A stretch of 64,000 nt of DNA from Linnemannia schmuckeri (taxonomy: Eukaryota; Mortierellomycota; Mortierellomycetes; Mortierellales; Mortierellaceae). The notes below the pieces were generated by a model. The model worked only from the letters and a program-made list of their open reading frames with translations, was not told the DNA's origin and searched no databases. Shown here one piece after another: positions 1 to 8,847 of this stretch. Numbering within the stretch: position 1 is the stretch's first letter; each line of letters opens with the position of its first letter. The stretch is from the NCBI GenBank assembly GCA_029449235.1, contig JANATG010000018.1, positions 1,178,001 through 1,242,000 on the forward strand, in the 5' to 3' direction. The position numbers and the translations under genes are program-made.

Positions 1-179
1 AATGCCAGTAGGTTTCAGATCCTGCTGTCAATCCTCCCGAACTCTAGTCTTACCAGATGCCTGCAACGAGCCAAGAGAGCCGGCCGAGAAAAATTGTTTT
101 GATTGTTTCTGCGTTCGAGGAAGATGAGCTCTCTCAGGGCGAGGAAGGACTTCTGGTCTTGGTAATGTTGAGTTTCCAT

Positions 180-875
180 TTAAAACGTTTGGTAACCTTT
201 CAGGTGCGTGATATCGGTGGTAAAGTCGGGCTTGGGTCCAAGCTCGTACTGTTGCACGTTATTGAAGCATACGTCCAGGGTGGTCAGAAAGGTTGTGGCG
301 CAGGCATCCATAATATGTGGTAGTAACTCTGCACCGTCTGCGCCTTGGAGACAACCCCTGACCAATCGCAGAGTTCAAAGATTGACGTTGTTTCAGAGGA
401 ATTCCAACAAGGTACGAAACTTCACCCTCACCAACCATACTATCGTCATCGCTGTCGCCTCTGCTGTTGTTGTTGTCGTCTCTGTCGTCGCTTCCTTTTC
501 GTCGTCCTCCTGTGGTGGCGTTCCCAAGGCTAGAACCCATGGCGCGTCAGAGTAAAAACAGAGCGTCAGGGATCGCAGGCCAGGCAACTTGGGAAGAGAA
601 GGCTCGCTGTGGTCGTGAGCAGACAAGAGAATAAGAAGGTCTTGGTCTGTTGCTGTCATCTCTCGAACGAGATGCTTGTTGCAAATGAGTGCAGCGCGGG
701 ATTCCGGTGTGTTGAATCTGTTGTGGATTGATTCGTTGGTGATGTTTATGCTTCGCCAGAGCCATGGCGCGAAAAGGGATGACCAGTCGTGGCAGACATG
801 GGAGCAGTCTGCAAAGTCATGCTGGTTCAAGTGTGGCGCAATAAGGTCGATGATCTCTTGAGGAATGGAAGTCAT
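180..875 (-). pseudogene. F-box domain protein gene, probably broken
   Basis: The reading begins at the ATG whose complement ends at 875. An upstream in-frame extension to 1064 has no ATG start and is a low-complexity 5' flank. The first ~50 residues contain an F-box-like segment (IPQEIIDLIAPHL, then CSHVCHDWSSLFAPWLWRSI), typical of F-box/LRR substrate adaptors of SCF ubiquitin ligases. A leucine-rich stretch (LPGLRSLTLCF) follows. The frame then runs into a Thr/Ala/Glu-rich stretch and stops at 393. Downstream, another frame (365 to 180) continues with family-like sequence (LPHIMDACATTFLTTLDV). I found no donor/acceptor pair that joins the two frames in correct phase, so a frameshift or an unusual intron is needed. 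The 3' end may lie beyond the left edge. The F-box call is fairly safe; the broken status is inference. Confidence 0.55.
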
Positions 876-1403
876 CGGGGTAGCGGCGGCGAGGATGGCG
901 GAGAAGAATGTGTGAAAAAAAAACGAAAGACAGGAAAGTGAAAGAAAGAAAGGGGGAGTAGTACAACAAAGGCTACCCCTTTGAAATTGGTCCAACGAGC
1001 CTCTTGACCACTTGACCACTTGTCCTTGTTCAAATAAAAAAAGAAAAAGACTGCTCACCACCAAGCGTGCAGTGGATACAGACTAAAATGGACATTCTGG
1101 ATATTAATCGTGCGATAACATGCCAGAGTTTGGATTCGTCCAACAAGCCTTGTGGTTGGGTCGCATGGCAAGATAGGCTGAAGAAAGAAAAAAGACAGCG
1201 TGAACTCTTTAATGTTTTGGTAAATCAAGACGCGTCAATGCCACGGTGATCCAAATGATAAAAAAATGATCTATTGCAACACGTCTATCGGTGTGATGGA
1301 TGGGTAAAGGCCACGCGTCTGTTGAAAGCCAACAGGATTATTTCTCTTTTCTTTTTTGTGTCTGTCGCCGTGACAGAATACTTTCTTTCTCTCCAATCCA
1401 ACC
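876..1403. other. intergenic, upstream of two divergent decayed genes
   Basis: No gene recognised. AT-rich with short A-tracts (about 909-920 and 1036-1050). It would hold the promoter of the F-box gene (minus) and of the unknown gene beginning near 1404 (plus). Confidence 0.4.
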
Positions 1404-4400
1404 ATGATCACCACCACTCTTCGCTTTTACGGCATCCAGCAACCCGTCGCTCCTCGGCTTCATCAATAATAGACGGGTCCGCCACGGGCTGCCTCTGTTG
1501 AAGTCCAACGATCTATCTCTTCCTGAATCGGAGGACGAGGTAAGATAGAAAATGTCAATATATACTATCTAAGAATGAAAAGAAAAGTACTCCTCTTTTA
1601 TTACGTCGCAGAAATGACCAACGCTTTTTTACCATATATAAAATAGTCTATATCCTCGACACTCTCTAATGAGAAAGACGAGGAGGACGATCTGGAGTCG
1701 CTTTGAAGTCGAGTCCGGATGGCCAAAGATTGTTCTGAGAGATTCCGGAAGCGGTGAAATCTGCACTAGATATCGCGCTCGGATTTACTACATTCAATCC
1801 ATTGAATCGTCCTACAAGAGCGGAGGAAATAAAACAAGAGTCGATGAACCACGGGCTTGACCGGCATTTCCACGTCCAGTATGAGTTTTACCGTTGGCTC
1901 CATCCAAGAGATGAAGGAAAAAAGGGAAGTGCCAAGAAAAACTATACGATGGTAGATGAGTCTGGACTGGAGGAAGTGGTGGCAGCGGGACGGTTGTGGC
2001 GGTATGTAGGAGACCACTCACTTTCTCTTGTTCTGATAAAAGGCATCTCAAAAGAGACCATTGACAAAAAAGCACACTTCGACTTTACTCTTGCTGGCAG
2101 GTCGGAGATCCTGCATCGACATCTGTTTGAGTTGGCGGGGGAGGTGGTATCGGATCCGGTGGAGAAACGGATGTCATTGTCCAGGACAAAAAAATTGTTA
2201 AGTCTGGATATCCTGCGGACAGACGTGTGACCACTGTCGAACAGGACCGAGTTTGGCTTGGAGGCAACGATGTTTACGTACAGGTACTTGGCCATGGTTC
2301 GCCCATTCATTGTTACCACACAATCCGTCCCTGTGTACGCCCAGTTCAAGACAGAAGTGTTCGATAAGTGCTTCGGAGATCCCTTGGATGTGCAAGCCCT
2401 TCTCAACGTGAACGACAGTCTTCGTATTGGTCAGCGCTGTAAAAGGACACTTGACGGAAACAAGTTTATTTCACAACAGTTTGCGGAATCTTCTGTGCAC
2501 TCAGATGTGCCGACGGTCGTTCACTTGGAAATCTACAGCGCCGACTATTCAATTATAGTCCCGGAGCAGGATCCTGAACGAATGTTTCAAATCTGGCATC
2601 TCTCTCCAAATTCCGTCGCATCGCCCTCGTCGCCAAGATTATCTATTTCATTACTGTGTCTATCCTTTGCTCCCAGTATCAACAGCAGACATCAACAAAC
2701 GTTGAAGCGTTTCTTTGTGGAGTGGTAGAGGAGGTCATGAAGGTGATCAGGGCGAATGGACTACTGAATATGTTGGAAGAAGCCAAGAACGATCTGAACG
2801 AGAAATCAAAAGCAACGACCAGTCACTTGAAAGACATCCCCAACAGGAGCGACATGGTGAAAAAGACCAACGAGGTAAGAGCAATTTACAGGACAAAAAA
2901 GAAAGGTCTGAAAGGTGGAGAATAAAGGATGGGTAAGAGAAAAAAAGGGGGAACAAAATTGAGATGAAGGTTGGCAAACTAACGCTTCATTTATTTCGTT
3001 CCTGGATGTTTCTAGTCGAACATGAAGGCCAAGGAAAAACCGACTTTGACTGAACAAAAGACGCAATGGGAGATAAACATGGAAAGTCGAACGATGCCTT
3101 GCGCAATGCACATGATCTATAATGGGGAGGACCACAAGAGGTGGTTTATGTTGGCGAAAGGTTGTGGCCTCCATCATTCAGCGGCGAATTCGGGACGAGC
3201 AAAAAACAGCGTATGCAGTGCGGCATATTAGGGACTGTACAAAGGCCTCATGGCGGCAGTTACTAGGATAGTGTTATCAATATATTTCATTTGCTTGTTT
3301 GCAACCATATTCATTTTCGTTTTTTGTCTTTGTAGAAAAAAAATGGTTATCTTTCTGTTTACAAAGGTGAACGGTACAGTTCGGTCGATCGGATGTGGAC
3401 CGCTGAACGAAAAGCTGATGTGGTTGAAGCTGGAGGGTGGATACAAAAGCAATTGGTATATTTACTTTGCGATGTCCATTTTACTTGTGGAGTCGATATA
3501 TCCTGGTATCCGATCCAAGGGTGCTGAGTATCAACTAGACCGTGTCCTTGCTGATCAGTACCCTCCAAGCAGTTAAGGACAAAGGGTGTGGAAGCAACAT
3601 ATTGTGCCTCAAGTTAGCAGAAACAAAAAAACATACAGATTTTGCGGGAGTCCTAGATAACTTGCTTGTCGGGCCTCAGTAACATCCTTGCATTGACTGA
3701 TACCCTGCAGTCTGTTGTTTGGTTCCTGCGTTATGAAGGCGGTACAGTCGTTTTCGAAGAGAGCGCACAAGAATGTCCATGGTATTTCCGAATTGATACT
3801 AAAAAGGTATGAGAGGAAAAAAAATGAATGTCAGTGTGTGGCTGGCTGTGCTAATGACCAGTGTGTCTAACGCGGCCGTTCAACATTCTTCTCGCTGTCC
3901 TTACATACCCTCTAGGGGAAAATGAAAAACGTCAGCCAGATAAACAACTCCCACCCAGACGGATAACCTATAAAGGATACACAAAAGTCGCGTTTGTAAG
4001 TTTGATCACCGTGAAGCATTTTTCAGAGAACAATAAAGAAAAAAGATGAATATTGGCGCAATTCTTACCAGTCAAGTCGAATCCCTGTTTCTGACTCAAC
4101 ACAGTTAGAACTGAACCAAATATTCTACAGAATAGGCTGACTAGCATCTCAGTTATGGCCGGGATAGTGGGTAGGGGACAGGGCCATGAATGGCGTTGCA
4201 GACCATAGGAGCCGGATCCTTCTTGTTGAGCAAGCCATCGATAGTCCTGGCGCTGAGGTATTTCATTCACAACTGGAGTCTTCGAACCCCTGCGGATGCG
4301 GGAGTTTCGTCGTTTTAAAGGAGGCAACGAAGTCGTCTGCTCAGGGGCTGTCGCGTCCTTTCAAGTATGTAGGTATGAGAGTGACAATGACTCCTCTATG

Positions 4401-4470
4401 GTGTAGCGCTCTTGTCGTTGCTGCTATTGCTGGGAGCGGAGAGGTAACGTCACTGATGCCGACTATTTGA
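1404..4470 (+). pseudogene. decayed multi-exon gene of unknown function
   Basis: A plus-strand series of coding-like segments. A possible start at 1404 (MITTTLRFYGIQQPV) soon meets stops. A segment ending SLPESEDE is followed by a GTAAGA donor near 1541. One frame is then almost continuously open from about 1680 to 2728, broken by TGA near 1723 and TGA at 2228-2230. Across the second stop the protein sense clearly continues (LDILRTDV, stop, PLSNRTEFGLEATMFTYRY). Later segments include one ending KKTNE before GTAAGA (about 2875), one around 3700-3810 (VVWFLRYEGGTVVFEESAQE), one around 3870-3996 ending GYTKVAF before GTAAGT, and one at 4186-4470. No domain was recognised. Two in-frame stops in otherwise good coding sequence suggest a pseudogene. 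Alternatives are a sequencing problem or more complex splicing. Confidence 0.45.
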
Positions 4471-4819
4471 AAGGGAAAGAAGGATGGGAGAGCAACGAGG
4501 ATGCGAATGAGTGTGAGCGTGATGTCACTGCACTTTGTGTGTGTATTTATGTGGGGGAAATACAGCAAACGACAAAGTAGAGGTGGGAAGAAGAGTAGAG
4601 GGAAGTACAGAAAGGAAGAAAGAAGAAAGAAGAAAGAAGGAGACACCTCGTCTGTCTTGTTATCCCATCGCGTAAAAAAAGAACTGGACAGCAGCAGTAC
4701 CCTCTGTGACTTAAATTTTGGAACTCGCGTTTCTTTAATCTACGAAATCAAAACGTACTATTTTGTGCTATGGAGACAATCATTGCTTGTGGAGATGGAC
4801 TTTGAAGGTCGGTCTGGCG
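4471..4819. other. no gene seen
   Basis: A purine-rich stretch (4560-4650 is GA-rich, with GAAGAAAGAA repeats) and no recognisable coding sequence. It forms the left edge of the mobile cluster. Confidence 0.4.
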
Positions 4820-4872
4820 TCTGGGACCTTGTCTTAGTGAGAGACATGTGATAACCACTAAACCACGGAAGC
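4820..4872 (-). pseudogene. truncated tRNA-Val-like relic
   Basis: On the minus strand, 4872 downward matches the tRNA at 8275-8347 through the acceptor 5' strand, D arm, anticodon arm (same loop CTCACTA) and into the variable region (AAGGTCCCAG). Homology then ends, so the T arm and acceptor 3' strand are missing. About 95 bp of upstream leader (4873-4968) is also clearly related to 8176-8274, including a shared TCTATAAAAAGAGCTTATTA block. It is therefore a decayed second copy of the same tRNA locus, in inverted orientation. Confidence 0.8.
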
Positions 4873-4967
4873 TCGAGCTTGTTAATAAGCTCTTTTTATA
4901 GAAGCCGGCTCCGGACTAGAGGATTATATGCTGGCTGTTTTTCACGCTCACAAGGGTCCACGCTGGC

Positions 4968-4968
<1 letters not shown>

Positions 4969-5009
<41 letters not shown>
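4969..5009 (+). repeat. poly(A) tract, 41 bp, at the 5' junction of LINE copy A
   Basis: 41 uninterrupted A residues between the tRNA leader and the first recognisable base of LINE copy A. The matching junction of copy C (8152-8175) has the same tract in complementary orientation. Either the LINE inserted into an A-tract, or this is the tail of an earlier insertion. Confidence 0.9.
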
Positions 5010-5011
<2 letters not shown>

Positions 5012-5275
5012 GCGATAGATGAGCGGTTGTTGGACAGTTTGTTAAGAAGGAAGAGATTGCCATCGATGGATAGGATGGGAAAAATCCTTTTCATTCGTAT
5101 CTAGTTTTATTTTTTCTTTCATTGAAGCTGTGAGGAGCAGCGGCAATTGTTGTGCGGAGCCAGATTGTGGACCGGGCGGGACTGGTGGATGGCGCTCGGA
5201 AGAGTTTGGTTTGTAGCCCCTTTCACTATTAAATGCCTCCCTTTGGCTTTTTGTCAGAGAAATAAAATTGTATAC
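5010..5275 (+). mobile_element. LINE copy A, severely 5'-truncated and diverged
   Basis: The first ~95 bases encode a diverged version of the last ~29 codons of the LINE ORF seen in copies B and C (reading DERLLDSLLRRKRLPSMDRM), stopping at TAG near 5103. The 3' UTR follows with recognisable landmarks: GCTGTGAGGAGCAGCGG against the copy C sequence, AGAGTTTGGT, and the terminal GTCAGAGAAATAAAATTGTATAC. Divergence from B and C is much greater than between B and C, so it is the oldest insertion. No long A-tail remains at its 3' end. Confidence 0.8.
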
Positions 5276-5317
5276 GAAAAGAGGAACATTGCATGGAATG
5301 AAAAAAAATGTATGTGA

Positions 5318-5347
5318 TTGTTCTTTTTTTTTTTTTTTTTTTTTTTT
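5318..5347 (+). repeat. poly(T) tract
   Basis: About 25 T residues within 5323-5347, close to the 3' end of LINE copy A. It may be a decayed tail of another insertion on the minus strand. Confidence 0.6.
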
Positions 5348-5479
5348 CCTAGCATCATCAAATTTATTTCTTGAAACTGATTGTAGAAACTCCCCTCTCC
5401 AGGAGAGTCATTTGTTTTGTTGGAAGGGCATTATTTTAAGTACTCTTTCAACAGCGGGTAGGCTGTCTACTCAATGCTG

Positions 5480-5706
5480 ATCGTCGGCTTTTTTTTTTTC
5501 TTTTCCCCTATGATATTTTATTTCTAATGCTGATCCCCAGCAATTATGGACAGCTACGAACCAAGCTCGGGGTAGATCAGCTTCACTCCAGGTACTCTTA
5601 TTTAGCTCTATTCAACCTACAAAAAAAAATAAATGAAAGAAAAAAACTAAACGAGACTTCTTCCCATACTCTCCATGTCGGGGGGGGGGGGGGGAGGAAG
5701 AGTTTT
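5480..5706. other. possible minus-strand LINE fragment and 15-bp poly(G)
   Basis: About 5640-5676 (CTTCTTCCCATACTCTCCAT) resembles the end of the LINE ORF in copies B and C (ATTCTTCCCATCCTCTCCAT), suggesting a fourth, very short minus-strand fragment. A run of 15 G residues (5680-5694) interrupts it just before copy B. No coding potential. Confidence 0.4.
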
Positions 5707-6430
5707 GTACACAATGTTATTTCTCTGACAAACAGTACAAAGGAGGCATTTGGAAGTAAAGGGGACTACAGACCAAACTCTTCAGTACACCATCCGCCAG
5801 TCACAGTCCGACCCGGAGCCTGGCTCTGCGCAACAATTGTCGCTGCTCTTCACAGCAAAAACGGAAGACAAAATAAAACTAGATACGAATAAAGGGGATT
5901 CTTCCCATCCTCTCCATCAATGACAATTTCCTCCTTCCCAACAGACTATCCAACAGCCGCTCATCAGCTGTGCGTGGTTCCTTGGTCGCTCCAGGGCAGG
6001 TTCGATCCTCATGTGTGGCTAGCGAAGCGCCACACGGGCAGAACCCATCACGTGTGATGTAACCGTATCCTCGACTCCAGTCACCTCGGGCGCCGGTGTA
6101 TTTGGATGTTTTGTCCTTGGCAGTGATACCTTGCATCTGCTCCCACGCGATCGTCATGGAGCATCGTGGTTTCCAGATCAGTTCTGAGGCCTGCGTCTCC
6201 AGGTAGCCAATAAACTTGTGAAGGACCGTCTTGGCAATGGACCGTGGGGTTCTGAAGGCCGAGGACCACTCAGTCAACATGCTCTTGGGGGTGATTCCGC
6301 GAAGAAGGTCCGAAACGTGCCACTTGGGGTTTTCATCACGATCGGGAGCAGGACTACCGCTGTGCACGGCTCGAGCTCCACCGATAGAAGAGAATCCCCG
6401 AACATGAGGCTGAGGGCCCGGTTTTCTCAG
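5707..6430 (-). mobile_element. LINE copy B, 5'-truncated
   Basis: About 710 bp nearly identical to 6448-7158 of copy C. It covers the C-terminal ~170 codons of the LINE ORF (stop at 5879) and the 3' UTR ending in GAAATAACATTGTGTAC. It includes the terminal cysteine motif (FCPCGASLATHEDRTCP). The few differences from copy C that I noticed are nearly all transitions. Its truncated 5' end carries the 13-mer CTGAGAAAACCGG (6418-6430, minus strand), also present at the 5' end of copy C. It abuts the poly(A) tail of copy C, so the two form a head-to-tail pair. Confidence 0.85.
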
Positions 6431-6447
6431 TTTTTTTTTTTTTTTTT
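6431..6447 (-). repeat. poly(A) tail of LINE copy C (17 bp on the minus strand)
   Basis: 17 T residues on the plus strand directly follow, in minus-strand sense, the conserved 3' terminus AAATAAAATTGTGTAC of copy C. This is as expected for the A-tail of a target-primed retrotransposon. Copy B begins immediately after it. Confidence 0.8.
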
Positions 6448-8149
6448 GTACACAATTTTATTTCTCTGACAAACAGTACAAAGGAGGCATTTGGAAGTAA
6501 AGGGGACTACAGACCAAACTCTTCAGTACACCATCCGCCAGTCACAGTCCGACCCGGAGCCTGGCTCTGCGCAACAATTGTCGCTGCTCTTCACAGCAAA
6601 AACGGAAGACAAAATAAAACTAGATACGAATAAAGGGGATTCTTCCCATCCTCTCCATCAATGACAATTTCCTCCTTCCCAACAGACTATCCAACAGCCG
6701 CTCATCAGCTGTGCGTGGTTCCTTGGTCGCTCCAGGGCAGGTTCGATCCTTATGTATGGCTAGCGAAGCGCCACACGGGCAGAACCCATCATGCGTGATG
6801 TAACCGTATCCTCGACTCCAGTCACCTCGGGCGCCGGTGTATTTGGATGTTTTGTCCTTGGCAGTGATACCTTGCATCTGCTCCCACGCGATCGTCATGG
6901 AGCATCGTGGTTTCCAGATCAGTTCTGAGGCCTGCGTCTCCAGGTAGCCAATAAACTTGTGAAGGACCGTCTTGGCAATGGACTGTGGGGTCTTGAAGGC
7001 CGAGGACCACTCAGTCAACATGCTCTTGGGGGTGATTCCGCGAAGAAGGTCCGAAACGTACCACTTGGGGTTTTCATCACGATCGGGAGCAGGACTACCG
7101 CTGTGCACGGCTCGAGCTCCACCGATAGAAGAGAATCCCCGAATATGATCCGCATCTGAGGGGGACTGCCAGTATATGGGTACTGGCCGTGGTGCTTGAC
7201 GACCATTGTCAGTTGCTCGCTTGTGTTCACGCTTCCTGGCGGCATTGTAGCTATTTGTTGCCTGAACGCCCCATTCATCAATCTTGCCCATGGCCTCCTT
7301 CCATATCGCAGTGGTTGTCTCAACAGTAGAGGGGCATCTCCAGACGTGCTCATTGTCCTCCTCCTCCTGCTCACATTGTCGACACAGGCAGGTTGAGTAC
7401 AAATCAGGCTTCCGAGCCTGCATGGAGTTCAATGTTGGCAACATTCCATGCAGCTTCTTGATATGATGTGTTCGTTGGTGGGAGTCCTTGCTGTTGCTGT
7501 AGAAGGTGAAGACGGCGCGTCTATCATGGACATGGGCCAAGGTCGAACTCCATTCCACATCGTCAATGTCCGAGATCGCCCTCTTGACCCGTCTTTGTGA
7601 TATCCAGACTTGATGATGGCGGATTGTCGATTGTTGTTTAAGGAGCTGTCGCAGATCGATTTCGACAAGCCTGCCATTGCAATGTGCAAAGCTGTTGATG
7701 TCCGTCTGCTGAGTGAGATCCACCACCAAAGGCACCGTAACACTCTGTGCTGCCGCCTTTGCCGCCTGATCCGCTAGCTCATTTCCTTGAATGTTGTTGT
7801 GTCCCTTGATCCATACCACTTCGACTTCGCCTGGCCGAGATTCCACAACCTGCCATAATACCGCCCAGATACCGGCATAAGTGCTTCTGAATCGTTTCCT
7901 CGGTAAGGCATCTTGACGATTCTTCACCATATGATGATACTGTTCCACCACCGACTGGTTGTCCAGTTTGACCACAATGTTTTGTTCCGGAGGTGCTGAC
8001 AGGACTGCGGCTAGTAAGCCCATGAGCTCAGACTTGGCCGAGGATGCATGACCGTCCGTTCGTCCTTGTACTGTCAGGGGATTGTCCTGAGTAAGGTCCA
8101 CCACTCCAAAAGCCAGTGACACGTCGGATGTTCCTGCCGGTTTTCTCAG
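6448..8149 (-). mobile_element. LINE copy C, 5'-truncated non-LTR retrotransposon
   Basis: The longest copy: 1.7 kb of the 3' part of a non-LTR element, with an ORF running from the 5' junction to the stop at 6620 and then a ~170-bp 3' UTR and A-tail. The 5' truncation falls at the start of the RNase H domain, so reverse transcriptase and endonuclease are absent and the copy cannot move by itself. The 13-mer CTGAGAAAACCGG and then a poly(A) tract (8152-8175) flank the 5' side. Beyond these lies the leader of the tRNA at 8275. Confidence 0.9.
6620..8149 (-). CDS. LINE ORF2 C-terminal part: RNase H domain and zinc-binding tail (partial)
   Basis: About 510 codons, open without a stop but lacking a true start. 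The upstream frame runs through the poly(A) tract. An RNase HI-like domain occupies the first ~130 residues. The first catalytic Asp region appears lost at the truncation point. The Glu (SSAKSELMGLLAAVL), the second Asp (VVKLDNQSVVEQY) and the final Asp in ELADQAAKAA are present, with WIKGHNNIQGNELAD as the family-typical block. Next comes a CLCRQCEQEEEDNEHVWRCP cysteine/histidine motif common in LINE C-termini. The last ~50 residues hold FCPCGAS...H...CP. This is the 3' half of an RNase H-bearing LINE polyprotein, a dead fragment despite its open frame. Confidence 0.85.
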   Translation of the reverse strand: MRKPAGTSDVSLAFGVVDLTQDNPLTVQGRTDGHASSAKSELMGLLAAVLSAPPEQNIVVKLDNQSVVEQYHHMVKNRQDALPRKRFRSTYAGIWAVLWQVVESRPGEVEVVWIKGHNNIQGNELADQAAKAAAQSVTVPLVVDLTQQTDINSFAHCNGRLVEIDLRQLLKQQSTIRHHQVWISQRRVKRAISDIDDVEWSSTLAHVHDRRAVFTFYSNSKDSHQRTHHIKKLHGMLPTLNSMQARKPDLYSTCLCRQCEQEEEDNEHVWRCPSTVETTTAIWKEAMGKIDEWGVQATNSYNAARKREHKRATDNGRQAPRPVPIYWQSPSDADHIRGFSSIGGARAVHSGSPAPDRDENPKWYVSDLLRGITPKSMLTEWSSAFKTPQSIAKTVLHKFIGYLETQASELIWKPRCSMTIAWEQMQGITAKDKTSKYTGARGDWSRGYGYITHDGFCPCGASLAIHKDRTCPGATKEPRTADERLLDSLLGRRKLSLMERMGRIPFIRI

Positions 8150-8151
8150 TC

Positions 8152-8175
8152 TTTTTTTTTTTTTTTTTTTTTTTT
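8152..8175 (-). repeat. poly(A) tract at the 5' junction of LINE copy C
   Basis: 24 T residues on the plus strand, between the 13-mer at the truncated LINE 5' end and the tRNA leader that starts near 8176. Mirrors the tract at 4969-5009. Confidence 0.85.
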
Positions 8176-8274
8176 GGAGTCGGCGTGGACGCTTTGAGAG
8201 CATAAAAAACCGTTAGCATATAACCCTCAAGTTCGGAGGCGGTTTCTATAAAAAGAGCTTATTATCAAGCTCGA

Positions 8275-8347
8275 GCTTCCGTGGTGTAGTGGTTATCACA
8301 TGTCTCTCACTAAGACAAGGTCCCAGGTTCGAACCCTGGTGGTAGCA
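8275..8347 (+). tRNA. tRNA-Val(CAC)-like gene
   Basis: A 73-nt sequence folds as a tRNA. The acceptor stem GCTTCCG/TGGTAGC has one T-T mismatch (4:69). The D arm contains GTGTAGTGGTTATCAC. The anticodon stem TGTCT/AGACA is perfect, around the loop CTCACTA with anticodon CAC. The T arm CCAGG-TTCGAAC-CCTGG is perfect, and the discriminator is A. A box (TGGTGTAGTGG) and B box (GGTTCGAAC) are good, and TTTT follows at once as a Pol III terminator. Oddities: position 37 is T (almost always a purine) and the acceptor mismatch. It could be a functional tRNA-Val or a tRNA-derived pseudogene. The partial copy at 4820-4872 has the same loop. Confidence 0.75.
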
Positions 8348-8847
8348 TTTTGCCCTGGCTCCATTGACGAACCAATGGTAGCATGCGGCTCCTTTTGTTT
8401 TGAGTTTTGAGTCCGAAAAGAGAGTCTGCACTTGGTACCTGGATGGATTCTGATCAGTATTTATTTATCAATGCTGATTGTTTCACTCTACGACTCTATG
8501 ACACAATGATCAGTTGGAGGGATCAGTTCTTTTGGTGTTCTCCAATGGTCCAATGCCGTGGGCATCCTATCTTGTCAAGAAGGATCGCCACAGCAAAGCT
8601 GTCTTTTTTTTTTTTTTTTTCTTATGACAACGAATAGAGTTGAGAGTTGGCGCAAGGAAAGGGGAAGGGTCCAACTGCGCATTGTTCGCAAATTGAAACA
8701 TCATTTTTATTCTCGTCACCTTGACTCTCCCCTTCTCACGCTTTCTTCCCTCTCTCTCTCTCTCTTCTCCCCTCATTCATTCACAACCCTTCAACACCCA
8801 CCTCTTCTTCCTTTCAACACATACGCGCACTCGTCAGCAGGAAAACC
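8348..8847. promoter_or_regulatory. 5' flank of the MBL-fold hydrolase gene
   Basis: Contains the tRNA terminator (8349-8352), a T-tract near 8605-8620, and a CT-rich block (about 8725-8820, including (CT)n at 8749-8765) ending 25 bp before the start codon. Similar CT-rich leaders precede other genes here, for example at 12985-13015. No TATA box stands out. Confidence 0.45.

Noticed and set aside
1942..2406. 154-codon minus-strand ORF opposite the unknown plus-strand gene
   Set aside because: It is the complement of better plus-strand coding sequence that continues through a TGA; a shadow frame.
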